From: a virus | IMG/VR virus record: IMGVR_UViG_3300045940_000125 | Coordinates: 1 to 22,929 of that record | Strand: one strand, 5' to 3' | DNA: 22,929 nucleotides | Shown: positions 8,148-16,055 of the stretch, piece by piece | Layout: each line of letters begins with the position of its first letter | Numbering within the stretch: position 1 is the first letter of the stretch | Program-made: the position numbers and the translations under genes | The notes under the pieces: generated by a model | Databases searched by the model: none | Seen by the model: the letters and a program-made list of their open reading frames with translations, nothing else | What the model was told of the DNA's origin: nothing

Positions 8148-8498
8148 ATGCCTGAGGCAACGTTTCGGCACGGCGATCCGATCATGATCGACTATACGCC
8201 CGGCGCCGCGGTGGCGGCTGGGGAGGTGATCGCGCTGGGGGGCGCGGCCGGCCTGGCGTGCGGGATCGCGCACCGGGACATCGCCGCCAGTGAACTCGGC
8301 GCGCTGGCCGCGGGCGGCGGGGTCTATGACGTGAAGAACATCGACAACGCCGCCAATTACGCCAAGGTGTACTGGGATACCACGAACAATGGCGTGACCA
8401 CGACGGCGACCGCCAACGCGCTCTTCGGCTACATCGTCACGGGCGGCACCGGCGGCGCGAACTCGATCTGCCGGGCGCTCCATAAACCTTACATGTAA
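8148..8498 (+). CDS. Capsid decoration protein-like (DUF2190 family)
   Basis: A 116-residue protein with the DUF2190 pattern: an early DYTPGAAVAAGEVIALG, a middle GIAHRDIAASELGALAAGGGVYDV, and KVYWDTTNNGVTTT before GYIVTGG. Proteins of this family sit after the major capsid gene and are thought to decorate or stabilise the capsid. The position directly after the capsid block agrees. AGGAGG stands 9 bases before ATG, one of the strongest ribosome sites here, which fits high expression of an abundant virion protein. No membrane segment or signal. Confidence 0.85.
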   Translation: MPEATFRHGDPIMIDYTPGAAVAAGEVIALGGAAGLACGIAHRDIAASELGALAAGGGVYDVKNIDNAANYAKVYWDTTNNGVTTTATANALFGYIVTGGTGGANSICRALHKPYM

Positions 8499-8514
8499 TC
8501 CGAGGCCGGCTCTT

Positions 8515-10284
8515 GTGGCGCAAGCGACGATTCAGACCCTCAATTACTTGCGACAGGCCTTGGCCTCGGCGCACGCCGTGGGTAGCAACACGCTGATCGT
8601 GTCCGACGGCGCCGCCTGGGGCGCGCCAACGCCGGCGGCGCCCCTGATCGCGACGGCGTTCTATGTCGACGACCCGGGCGTGCCGATCTTCAATGCCCGG
8701 ATCACCGGGCGATCGGGCAACCAGCTCACGATCGGCGCCATCACCTGGGGCGTGGATCTGGCGCTTGGAGTGGGCGACATCGTAGCGCTCACTCCGGCGG
8801 CGGAGCTCTTCGACGAGCTCCGTAACGCCGTCAACTCCAAGACGGACACCGGCCACGATCACGACGATCGCTATTACATTGACGCCGAGGTGGACGCCGC
8901 CCTGGCGGGCAAGGCGAATGTGAGCCATTCGCATCCGGCCGCCGACATCACGAGCGGCGTTCTAGCCCCGGCCCGGCTGGCGACGGGCACGCCGGACGCC
9001 ACCAACTACGTGCGGGGCGATGGCACCTGGGCGGTGGTGCCGCTAGCTGCCCACGATCACGACGAGCGCTACTATCTTGAGGCCGAGGTCGACGCGGCCC
9101 TGGCGGGCAAGGCGAATGTGAGCCACGCGCACGCCGCGGCGGACATCACAAGCGGCGTGATCGCGCCCGCGCGACTGGCGACGGGCACGCCGGACGCCAC
9201 CAACTATGTGCGGGGCGATGGGACCTGGGCGGCGGGACCGGTGGGGCCGCAGGGTGAACAGGGCATTGAGGGGCCGCCGGGGCCGCAGGGCACGCCTGGT
9301 GAAGGCGTGCCAGCCGGCGGCGCGACGGGCCAGGTGCTGGCCAAGGCGTCAGCCACGGACTACGACACGGCGTGGGTCGACCAGACTGGGGGCGGCGGCC
9401 TCGCCGACGGGGACAAGGGCGAGATCACGGTCACCTCGGGGGGCACGGTCTGGACGATCGATGATGGCGTGGTGACGCCGGCGAAACTATCGGGGCTGGT
9501 CCCGATCGCGCAGGGCGGCACGGGCGGCGGCACGGCGGCCGAGGCGCAGACGAACCTTGAGGTGGTGCCGGGAATGCACGTGCAAGCCTGGGACTCGGCG
9601 CTGGACGCCATCGCGGCCTTGCCGGTCGACAAGGGCAATCTGATCGTCGCCTCGGGCGTGGTCTGGGACCGTCTGCCGGTGGGGATGAATGGAGCGGTAT
9701 TGAAAGCGGATTCCTCGAGGGCGACCGGTCTGCGCTGGACGATCGGCGGGAATGTCCTGGTCTGGTTTACCTCACTCACCAGTATCGCCGTCACGAATAC
9801 GACGACGGAATCCAGCTTGATTCCCACGAGCCTCTCGGGAACGAAAACGGTCGAGCCCGCGCAGATGGTGGTGGGGGACATCGTGCGGCTCGAGATGTGC
9901 GGCACGTGCACCACCTTGGCGGCGACCCCCGGCAACGCCACATTCCGGTGGAAGGTGAACGGCGTCACCCTCGCGGCGGCGGGTCCCCACGCTCTACCCA
10001 CGAATAACGCGCTCTACTATTTTCGCGTTTCGGCGGTGTTCATCATTCGCGCCACGGGCGCCGGCGGTAGTGTGGGCGGCTCGATGGAGATTCAATTGCC
10101 CAATGGGGCCTCGAACACGGCGACCTTCCGACATGCGCATTCGTCCGGCGGGCCGGTGTCGGTCGATCTGAGCGGCGGCGCCACGATTGACCTCACGCTC
10201 CAGATGACAGTGGCCGACGCGGGCAACAACTTCACGGCCTCGATGGTTTCGCTCAAACAGGAGCGCGCCTACAACCTGCCATGA
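8515..10284 (+). CDS. Modular phage fibre with duplicated module and collagen-like repeat
   Basis: A 589-residue protein that I read as a trimeric fibre. Residues 1-110 form an N-terminal domain. Two near-identical 60-residue modules follow (DNA 8854-9033 and 9052-9231), each with DHD[DE]RYY, EVDAALAGKANVSH, DITSGV, ARLATGTPDATNYVRGDGTW; such modules are common in tail fibres. Next is a collagen-like stretch of about eight G-x-y triplets (GPVGPQGEQGIEGPPGPQG), a GGATGQVLAKAS-type repeat and a C-terminal Thr/Ser/Val-rich beta domain. Start is GTG 8515 with GAGG about 9 bases upstream. It lies between the decoration protein and the connector genes, so a head fibre or baseplate fibre are both possible. 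Carbohydrate or cell binding is inferred. Confidence 0.85.
   Translation: MAQATIQTLNYLRQALASAHAVGSNTLIVSDGAAWGAPTPAAPLIATAFYVDDPGVPIFNARITGRSGNQLTIGAITWGVDLALGVGDIVALTPAAELFDELRNAVNSKTDTGHDHDDRYYIDAEVDAALAGKANVSHSHPAADITSGVLAPARLATGTPDATNYVRGDGTWAVVPLAAHDHDERYYLEAEVDAALAGKANVSHAHAAADITSGVIAPARLATGTPDATNYVRGDGTWAAGPVGPQGEQGIEGPPGPQGTPGEGVPAGGATGQVLAKASATDYDTAWVDQTGGGGLADGDKGEITVTSGGTVWTIDDGVVTPAKLSGLVPIAQGGTGGGTAAEAQTNLEVVPGMHVQAWDSALDAIAALPVDKGNLIVASGVVWDRLPVGMNGAVLKADSSRATGLRWTIGGNVLVWFTSLTSIAVTNTTTESSLIPTSLSGTKTVEPAQMVVGDIVRLEMCGTCTTLAATPGNATFRWKVNGVTLAAAGPHALPTNNALYYFRVSAVFIIRATGAGGSVGGSMEIQLPNGASNTATFRHAHSSGGPVSVDLSGGATIDLTLQMTVADAGNNFTASMVSLKQERAYNLP
8854..9231 (+). repeat. Tandem 180-bp modules in the fibre gene (198-bp period)
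   Basis: Two 180-base copies at 8854-9033 and 9052-9231, separated by 18 bases, encode the same 60-residue fibre module with only a few amino-acid changes. Nucleotide identity is high over long stretches, for example the segment coding LATGTPDATNYVRGDGTW. Such in-frame repeats can expand or contract by recombination and change fibre length. Confidence 0.9.
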
Positions 10285-11153
10285 ATTTCGCACCACTCAC
10301 GACGCTGGCACTGTCCGAATATCTGCCGACGGCGGTCGAGCCGCCGCCGCTGGAATGCGGCACGGACGTGATGGCGGACGCCGCGCTCTGGCTGGCCGAT
10401 CAGCTGCACGCTCATACGTCGCGGCCGGTGACGTATTGTCGCGGCGCCACGGAAGTCGCCCTCTGCGCCACGGTGGGGCGATCGGCGGCCACCCAGGAGG
10501 ATATCTATGGCGCCTTGCGGGTGATCTATACCGACCGGGATTACTTGATCCCCGCGAGCCAATTGTTGATCGAGGGAGTAGCCACATTGCCGATGGAAGG
10601 GGACCGGATCAAGGAGGATCTGGACGGCGCGATCGTGGAGTTCGCGGTCGTGGCCTCGGAGGGTGAGCCGGCCTGGCGATACAGCGACCCGCACGGGCGA
10701 ATGCTGCGCATCCATACCAAGGAGATCGAGAGCGATAGCACGGTGGCGGCGGCGCCAGCGGCCTGCGGCCTCGATCTGATGGATGGCATGGCGCTCTGGT
10801 TGGCGGATCAGATGAGCGCCCACGCTTCGAGGCCGATCACCTACAGCCAGGGCCAGATCGAGATCAAGCTCTGCGCCACGGTGGGGCGTACGGCCAGTAC
10901 CCAGGACGATATCTACGGCGCCCTGCGGGTGATTTATACCGACCGGGATTACCTGATCCCGACGGCGAGCTTGCGGTATGGCGGCCAGCCGGTGTTGCCG
11001 GCGGCAGGCGATCGTATCCAGGAGGATGTGGCGGGCCGGCTCATGGAGTTCGAGGTCGCGGCCTCGGAGGGCGAGCCGGCGTGGCGCTACAGCGACCCGC
11101 AGCGGCGGATCCTGCGGGTCCATACCAAGCAAATCGAGAGTGCCCTGGCGTGA
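10281..11153 (+). CDS. Probable head-tail adaptor with tandem-duplicated domain
   Basis: A 290-residue protein made of two homologous halves, about residues 32-155 and 168-290. Each has ALWLADQ, A-x-SRP[VI]TY, LCATVGR, T[QE]-x-DIYGALRVIYTDRDYLIP, GDRI-[KQ]-ED, EF-x-V-x-ASEGEPAWRYSDP and LR[IV]HTK. The DRI...E...W form at the end resembles small beta-barrel connector proteins such as lambda gpFII, which joins head and tail, but that match is by eye. Such connectors are normally single-domain, so the duplication is unusual. Its ATG overlaps the fibre stop (ATGA), and it is followed by the tail terminator-like gene with GTGA overlap. Confidence 0.65.
   Translation: MNFAPLTTLALSEYLPTAVEPPPLECGTDVMADAALWLADQLHAHTSRPVTYCRGATEVALCATVGRSAATQEDIYGALRVIYTDRDYLIPASQLLIEGVATLPMEGDRIKEDLDGAIVEFAVVASEGEPAWRYSDPHGRMLRIHTKEIESDSTVAAAPAACGLDLMDGMALWLADQMSAHASRPITYSQGQIEIKLCATVGRTASTQDDIYGALRVIYTDRDYLIPTASLRYGGQPVLPAAGDRIQEDVAGRLMEFEVAASEGEPAWRYSDPQRRILRVHTKQIESALA
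10383..11145 (+). repeat. Intragenic duplication, 408-bp period
   Basis: The two halves of the adaptor-like gene are aligned with a 408-base (136-codon) offset: GCGCTCTGG recurs at 10383 and 10791, and the segment coding DIYGALRVIYTDRDYLIP recurs with the same spacing. The copies have diverged in sequence but keep frame and motif order, so this is an old or functionally constrained in-frame duplication, not an assembly artefact. Confidence 0.85.
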
Positions 11154-11590
11154 GTGTGATCACCGATCTGGCCGATGCCATCACCGAGCGAATCAACGGC
11201 TTGCCGGAAATGCTTGAACATCCGGCTTCGAGGCGGCTCTATCTCCCCAGGTACACGCTCGAGGAGCTGGCGACGGTGCAGGTCGCGGTTGTGCCGGCGG
11301 CCATCGTGATCACGCCTATGGATCGCCTGCGCGATCAGTTCGATTACCGGGTACAGATCGGCATCCAGCAGCGAGTCGAGCCCACGCTGGCCAATCTGGA
11401 CGCTCTCATGAGCTTGACCGAGGAGATCGCCGACGCCTTTCGGCCGGGCGTGCTTCTGAGTTTTCACGGTCTGCGGTGCGTGCAGGTGGAGAACGATCCG
11501 ATCTACGACGTGCCATCGCTCGAGACGGCGCATCAATTCGTGTCGGTGTTGCAATTGACGTATCGCGCCGGCCGGGAGCGTGAGGAATGA
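11150..11590 (+). CDS. Probable tail terminator/completion protein
   Basis: A 146-residue protein. The open frame begins earlier (11081), but I place the start at GTG 11150, which overlaps the previous stop as GTGA; a second GTG lies two codons on. It opens with a helix (ITDLADAITERING), then strands (VQVAVVPAAIVITPMDR, FDYRVQIGIQQRV), a helix (NLDALMSLTEEIADAF) and a last strand pair ending FVSVLQLTYRA. This alternation and size match tail terminator proteins (lambda gpU fold class), which cap tail polymerisation, and the position between the adaptor and gp10-like genes agrees. The family link is by pattern. Confidence 0.7.
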   Translation: MSVITDLADAITERINGLPEMLEHPASRRLYLPRYTLEELATVQVAVVPAAIVITPMDRLRDQFDYRVQIGIQQRVEPTLANLDALMSLTEEIADAFRPGVLLSFHGLRCVQVENDPIYDVPSLETAHQFVSVLQLTYRAGREREE

Positions 11591-12021
11591 TCGGCGTCAA
11601 GTACAAGCAAACGCCGCGCGATCCCTTCACCTCTCCCCGGGTGGTGTTCGCCATCGAGCAGGGGCAGGCGAAGGTCTTCAAGCGCTTCGGGGCGTTCGTG
11701 CGCCAGACGGCCCGGCGCTCGATCCGCAAGCGCAAGCGGGTGTCGCTTCCCGGCCAGCCGCCCAGCTCGCATACCGGCGCCATCAAGAATCTGATTCAAT
11801 TCGCCTACGACGCCAAGGCGCGGTCGGTGGTAATCGGCCCGATCCTTGGCAGCTCACGATCGGGGGCGCCAGCCGCTCTGGAATGGGGGGCGCCGTCGCG
11901 GATCGCCGCCGGCAAGCGCCAGGGCGAGGAGATCCGAATCCAGCCGCGACCGTATATGACCCCGGCGTTCACTCAGGAAACATCCAAGCTACCGGCATTG
12001 TGGCGGAACTCGATCAAGTAG
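11587..12021 (+). CDS. HK97 gp10-like tail completion/neck protein
   Basis: A 144-residue basic protein with TARRSIRKRKR near residue 40, a central PGQPPSSHTGAIKNLIQFAYD and a later GAPAALEWGAP and PRPYMTPAF. The SHTG...L and E[WF]G...PRP[FY]-[ML]-xPAF pattern is characteristic of HK97-gp10/virion-morphogenesis type proteins that complete the neck of siphophage or myophage tails. Its ATG overlaps the preceding stop by 4 bases. The location before the tail tube gene agrees with the normal neck gene order. Confidence 0.8.
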   Translation: MIGVKYKQTPRDPFTSPRVVFAIEQGQAKVFKRFGAFVRQTARRSIRKRKRVSLPGQPPSSHTGAIKNLIQFAYDAKARSVVIGPILGSSRSGAPAALEWGAPSRIAAGKRQGEEIRIQPRPYMTPAFTQETSKLPALWRNSIK

Positions 12022-12033
12022 GAGGATGGGCCG

Positions 12034-12510
12034 ATGGCGATTGAACAAGTGCCCCTCGGGCTCGACTGCAAACTTTACCGCAACACGAGCACATATGAAA
12101 CGCCGGCGTGGGTCGAGATGAAGATGATCAGGGACAACACCCTAGGCCTCGAGAGCTCCGAGGCCGACGTCACCAGCCGCGCTAACGCCGGGTGGCGGGC
12201 GACCGTGCCTACTCTGCACGAAGGGTCGCTCGAGTTCGAGATGCTTGACAAGAGGACCGTGTCGCCCACCGACGACATCTCAATCATCCAGGACGCCTGG
12301 CTCAACCGCACGCCGATTGAGTTCGCGGTGATGAATGGCCCAATCAACGAGATCACGTCGCGGGGCCTGCGGGCGACCTTCAATATCATGACCTTCTCGC
12401 GCGGCGAGGCGCTCGAGGAGGGCGTCGTGTACTCGGTCTCGGCGATGGTCGGCCAGTCGGACAATCCTCCCGAATTCATCATAGGCGACGTCACGTGGAT
12501 TCCAACCTGA
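12034..12510 (+). CDS. Major tail tube protein
   Basis: A 158-residue beta-rich protein, of the size and shape expected for a siphophage tube protein: LGLDCKLYRNTSTYETPAWVE at the start, a central LESSEADVTSRANAGWRATVPTL stretch in which the DVT and W patterns are characteristic, and an end IIGDVTWIPT. It should form the stacked hexameric rings around the tape measure. The ribosome site AGGAGG (about 9 bases before the ATG) is among the best in the window, agreeing with a high-copy structural protein. Neck genes precede it and the tail chaperone follows, the standard order. Confidence 0.85.
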   Translation: MAIEQVPLGLDCKLYRNTSTYETPAWVEMKMIRDNTLGLESSEADVTSRANAGWRATVPTLHEGSLEFEMLDKRTVSPTDDISIIQDAWLNRTPIEFAVMNGPINEITSRGLRATFNIMTFSRGEALEEGVVYSVSAMVGQSDNPPEFIIGDVTWIPT

Positions 12511-12514
12511 TCCT

Positions 12515-13039
12515 ATGCAAACCTTCCGCGACAACGCCGGCCGGCAATGGCAGCTCGAGGTGACGGTAACGACCATCAAGCGAGTACGGCTCCTGAACGG
12601 CGTCGACCTGCACCGGGTGATCGCGCGCGAACCCAAGAATCCGGCAAACCCGTTTCCGAATCTGGAGGAGTTCTTCGAGGATTCGATCCAGGTGGCGGAT
12701 GTGGTCTGGACGTTGGTCGAATCTCAGGCCGCCGCGTCCGGGATCGATCAAGAATCCTTTGGCGAGGCGCTGGCGGGCGCGGCGCTCGAGGCCGCGGCGG
12801 TCGCTCTCTACAACGCCTTGGGCGACTACTGCCCGCACGCGCCGACACGGCACGCGCTAAAAAAAATCGGCGAGGCCAGGCAGAGGCTGGAGCAACAGGC
12901 GGTGGCGCGGGTCGAGGCGCTCGAGCTGGGCGCCGGCGGCGACTCACGGCCCGAGGGCTCGAACGGCGGATCCACGAGCTCGCCGGCGTACTCGGCGTCG
13001 ACCCCGGACCGTTTTCGTGGCATGAGCTCGAGCTCATGA
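12515..13039 (+). CDS. Tail assembly chaperone, short (G-like) form
   Basis: A 174-residue protein between tail tube and tape measure, where phages encode the two-frame tail assembly chaperone. Residues 1-115 form a helical domain (VTTIKRVRLLNG, LEEFFEDSIQVADVVWTLVESQ, FGEALAGAALEAAAVALYNALGDYCP), then a coiled-coil-like segment and a low-complexity Gly/Ser tail. Codon 115-117 region reads CTA AAA AAA ATC, giving the slippery heptamer A-AAA-AAA. The gene starts 4 bases after the tube stop without a good ribosome site, so it probably depends on coupled translation. The final TGA overlaps an ATG in the -1 frame. Confidence 0.8.
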   Translation: MQTFRDNAGRQWQLEVTVTTIKRVRLLNGVDLHRVIAREPKNPANPFPNLEEFFEDSIQVADVVWTLVESQAAASGIDQESFGEALAGAALEAAAVALYNALGDYCPHAPTRHALKKIGEARQRLEQQAVARVEALELGAGGDSRPEGSNGGSTSSPAYSASTPDRFRGMSSSS

Positions 13040-13281
13040 CGACGGCCCGCTTGCGGTGCCAGTGGGAGCATACCGCATGCTTGATGGCCCAGCAGCTGAA
13101 CATCCATCGCAAGCGGGGCCGGCGCTTGATCCAGCCGCGGGAATTGATGCCGGCCTGGCTACGGCCGCCACGGCGGCGGCGGCGGCAACCGAAGCTCAGT
13201 GAAGCGCAGTTCCTGCGAACGCTCAAGCTCTTGATTCCACCGGGGATGAAAGTCAATGGCGAGTACCCAGGGAGCAATTAA
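12515..13281 (+). CDS. Tail assembly chaperone, frameshifted (GT-like) form
   Basis: The -1 frame is open through the end of the G-like gene to 13281 and has a domain that belongs with it: RRIHELAGVLGVDPGPFSW followed by TARLRCQWEHTACLMAQQLN, a pattern I associate with the second part of tail chaperones in similar phages. A -1 shift at A-AAA-AAA (12859-12865) would fuse the two, joining about 116 residues to about 138. Against the site: G/C third-position preference stays in the zero frame to about 12940. The alternative is independent start at ATG 13036, giving 81 residues, which would cut the domain. The 3' end overlaps the tape measure start by 26 bases. Confidence 0.65.
12859..12865 (+). 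promoter_or_regulatory. Candidate -1 ribosomal frameshift heptamer A-AAA-AAA
   Basis: A run of eight A (12859-12866) is exceptional in this GC-rich gene and is phased CTA AAA AAA ATC, the canonical X-XXY-YYZ arrangement. Sliding by -1 enters the frame of the conserved downstream chaperone domain. GC-rich sequence follows and could stall the ribosome. The location near the end of the gene before the tape measure is classical for G/GT. Confidence 0.65.
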
Positions 13282-14683
13282 AGCCGGCCGGTCGTTCGTG
13301 GAGCTATTCGCGGACGATTCCAAGTTGATCGCTGGCCTCAAGCGCGCGAACGCCGGGCTGAAAGCTTTCGGCAAGGATGTGGCGGGGGCCGCCAAGATAT
13401 TGGCAGGCCTCGGTGCCGTCGCAGCGGCGGGCCTGGGCGCGGCGGTGCTGCGCTTCGCCGACGCCGGCAGCGCGCTTAAAGACATGAGCGATCGGACGGG
13501 CGTGTCGGTCGAGACGCTTTCCGAGCTGCGGTATGCGGCTGGCCAGTCCGGCACATCGATCGAAGCCCTTGAAAAAGGCTTGACGAAGCTGGCCAAGGCG
13601 GGCGCGGCCGATCCGGTGGCGGCGTTTCGCGAGCTCGCTAATCAGATTCAGGCGACCGAAGACCCCGCGGAGCGTACGCGGATCGCCCTCGAGGCGTTCG
13701 GCAGGTCAGGCACGGAACTGTTGCCCTTGATGCTCAATGGGGCCGCCGGGATCGCCGCGCTTGAGGAGGAAGCGCGGAAACTGGGCGTGACCATGTCGAC
13801 CGAGGATGCGGTCGCGGCCGAAGAATTCGGCGACAAGATGAGCGCCCTCCAGACCGCGACCGACGCACTGGCGCAGAAACTCGGTTCCGTACTCGTGCCC
13901 TCCCTCACGGCGGTGGTGGAGAAACTGACCGAGGCGGTCGTCGAGCTGGGGAAGTTCAAGAAAGACGCGGACGATGCGGCCGACGGCATGGGAACGGTAT
14001 GGATGAATCTGGGGAATACCCTCGAGCGCTGGCAGAAAGGCTTAGGCGATGTGTTCCACGACGCGCGGGCTGAGTTCGAGGCGACTTCCAAGAAATTGGA
14101 TAATATGCTCGCCAATCAAGCGGATCTGAATGATGAGGTGGATCGTCAGGCCAACGCGGAGATCGCGGCGCGGGCGGCGGCACGGGCCGCTCTCGAGAAA
14201 GAACACGAACGGCAACACGACGAAGCCATCCTTGACCTGGCCCGGCAACAATCCGAGGAGCAGGAGCGCGCCGCCCAGGCCGCGCGCGACAAGGTGGCGG
14301 CAAACAAGGCAGCCGCCGACGCGGCGGCGGAGCAGGCTGGTTTTCTCGATACGGCGATGGGAGCGGCGGCGGGCGCGGGGCCGGGCGTGATCGCCGCCCA
14401 GGAGGCGGAGCTGGAGACCTTGATCGACGACATGCTTGATCCCTTCGGCTCCTTCGCCCAGGAGCTCATGATGCAAGCTGGCGGGCCGCCGGCGCCCACC
14501 GAGCTGGCCGCGATGGCGGCGCCGGTTGCGACGGCCGCGGGCACCTTCGCCGCCGCGGGTGCGGCGGGCCTGGGCGTCACGACCGCCCAGGAACGGGCGG
14601 CCGACGCGGCCGAGGATACGGCGGAGTACACCCGGCAACTGGTGGAGATGGGGCGCAACGGCCCCTTCGTCTTTCAGGCGTGA
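13256..14683 (+). CDS. Tail tape measure protein
   Basis: Sets tail length and is ejected with DNA. At 475 residues it is short for the class, suggesting a short siphophage tail. N-terminal FVELFADDSKLIAGLKRA is typical, followed by a Gly/Ala-rich hydrophobic stretch at about 43-65 and the SALKDMSDRTGVSVETLSEL motif common in tape measures. Residues about 298-362 form an Ala/Glu/Arg/Gln-rich coiled coil; a hydrophobic Ala/Gly-rich segment sits near 410-440. The ATG overlaps the GT-like frame by 26 bases, consistent with the chaperone-tape measure order. No peptidase or lytic domain is visible. Confidence 0.9.
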   Translation: MASTQGAIKAGRSFVELFADDSKLIAGLKRANAGLKAFGKDVAGAAKILAGLGAVAAAGLGAAVLRFADAGSALKDMSDRTGVSVETLSELRYAAGQSGTSIEALEKGLTKLAKAGAADPVAAFRELANQIQATEDPAERTRIALEAFGRSGTELLPLMLNGAAGIAALEEEARKLGVTMSTEDAVAAEEFGDKMSALQTATDALAQKLGSVLVPSLTAVVEKLTEAVVELGKFKKDADDAADGMGTVWMNLGNTLERWQKGLGDVFHDARAEFEATSKKLDNMLANQADLNDEVDRQANAEIAARAAARAALEKEHERQHDEAILDLARQQSEEQERAAQAARDKVAANKAAADAAAEQAGFLDTAMGAAAGAGPGVIAAQEAELETLIDDMLDPFGSFAQELMMQAGGPPAPTELAAMAAPVATAAGTFAAAGAAGLGVTTAQERAADAAEDTAEYTRQLVEMGRNGPFVFQA

Positions 14684-14693
14684 GGCCGCGTGA

Positions 14694-16052
14694 ATGAGCG
14701 CCATCTACTACGTCGACCCTTCCCTGCCACCGGCGCTGCGCGATTACGAGCGTGAGCGCCTCGAGTGCCATTCCGCGCCCGGCAGTCCCGACACGGCCTA
14801 TCCCAGCTACGCGGCGGTGTGGGCGCTCAATCCCGCGCCCGACTCGATCATTCGGCTCAAGCGCGGCACGACGTTCGCCGAGGAACTCTGGTTTAAGTCG
14901 GGCGCCGGGCCGGATGCGCCTTTCACGGTGGAGACCTATGGAGAAGGCGCGGCGCCCGTGATGACGCATCCCACGGAAGGGAACATGCTGCGCTGGAATC
15001 GGGAGGCCGGGCTGGAGAATACGACCGTGCGCGACCTGCGATTCTACCGGCCCACGATGGATCCGGAGAATCCGGCGTTCAACGGCCGCGCCAAGGCATT
15101 CTTGGGCGATCCGTTCTACGATCAATCACCCGTGTCGAACCTACTGTTTGACGGCTGCATGTTCGATCATTGCACGGCCTCGATGTATTGCTCCTCGGGA
15201 TCGCTGCGCGCGGGATCGACGGGCGCGATCTTCCGGAACACTCTCTTCTATCGGGGCTGGCAGGCTCGCGACCTGGGCCACGCCCAGGGCGTCTACGCCG
15301 CCAAGTTCCCGCTCACCTTCGAGGATTGCGTGGTCCTCGAGGGCGGCTGGTGCCCGACGGCGCCGCCGGGGGCGCTCGCCGAGGCCACGATGTTCAACCA
15401 CGCGATGTACCTGACCTACTGCCCGGCACTCACGATCACGGGTTGTACATTCGACCGGCCGAGCGCGATGGGCGTCAAACTGCGCTCCGACACCAGCGGC
15501 GGTGCGGGCACGCATATCTTCAATGATAATCTGTTCATTGATAATGAGGTCTCTATATCGGCTGGCGGCAACACCGACCTGCCCGATCGATTCGCGCGGG
15601 TGGAGATTGAGAACAACGTCGGCTTGTTCCCAGGCTTCACGTGCCCGACGGCCTGGGCCGAGGGCGATGTCGCCGGCCGCAATCTGGCCTGGTTCCTGGA
15701 CTGCAACGACTGGAGCTCAGGTGTGATCCGCAAGAATCTTCTTCTCGGGCAAGGCCGGCCCGATCGCGTGCAGTCAACCTCTTACGCCAAACTCTGGGGC
15801 GTGCTCCGAGGCGTGACGATGGATGACAATTACTTCCACTGCGCCACCATGCACGAGGCGCTCTGGATCAAGGGCGTCCAGGAGGGGTGCAATCATCACG
15901 TGCCGCGGCAGACACCCAAGCAGACCTCGCTAGCGGCGTTCTCGCTCGACCTCTGGCGGCGAGGCTGGGTCGAGGCGGGCCGCCAGGCGGGCCGCGTGGC
16001 GAAGCACGCCCGCGACTTCAACGGCGCGGCGCGGCAGACACTGGGGATCTAG
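14694..16052 (+). CDS. Right-handed beta-helix protein, tailspike-like
   Basis: A 452-residue protein whose N-terminus, YYVDPSLPP then SYAAVWALNPAPDSIIRLKRGTTF, is the entry typical of pectate-lyase-like parallel beta-helix proteins. The middle repeats short rungs with cysteines and asparagines (LLFDGCMFDHCTASMY, FEDCVVLEGG, LTITGCTFDRPSAMGVKL, IFNDNLFIDNEVSIS, IRKNLLLGQ, TMDDNYFHCATM). Phage beta-helix proteins are commonly tailspikes that bind or cleave surface polysaccharide. Catalytic residues cannot be assigned by eye. Unlike usual tailspikes it has no obvious trimerisation tail. GAGG stands 9 bases before ATG. It lies right after the tape measure, so a tail-tip location is plausible. 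Confidence 0.85.
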   Translation: MSAIYYVDPSLPPALRDYERERLECHSAPGSPDTAYPSYAAVWALNPAPDSIIRLKRGTTFAEELWFKSGAGPDAPFTVETYGEGAAPVMTHPTEGNMLRWNREAGLENTTVRDLRFYRPTMDPENPAFNGRAKAFLGDPFYDQSPVSNLLFDGCMFDHCTASMYCSSGSLRAGSTGAIFRNTLFYRGWQARDLGHAQGVYAAKFPLTFEDCVVLEGGWCPTAPPGALAEATMFNHAMYLTYCPALTITGCTFDRPSAMGVKLRSDTSGGAGTHIFNDNLFIDNEVSISAGGNTDLPDRFARVEIENNVGLFPGFTCPTAWAEGDVAGRNLAWFLDCNDWSSGVIRKNLLLGQGRPDRVQSTSYAKLWGVLRGVTMDDNYFHCATMHEALWIKGVQEGCNHHVPRQTPKQTSLAAFSLDLWRRGWVEAGRQAGRVAKHARDFNGAARQTLGI

Positions 16053-16055
16053 GCG

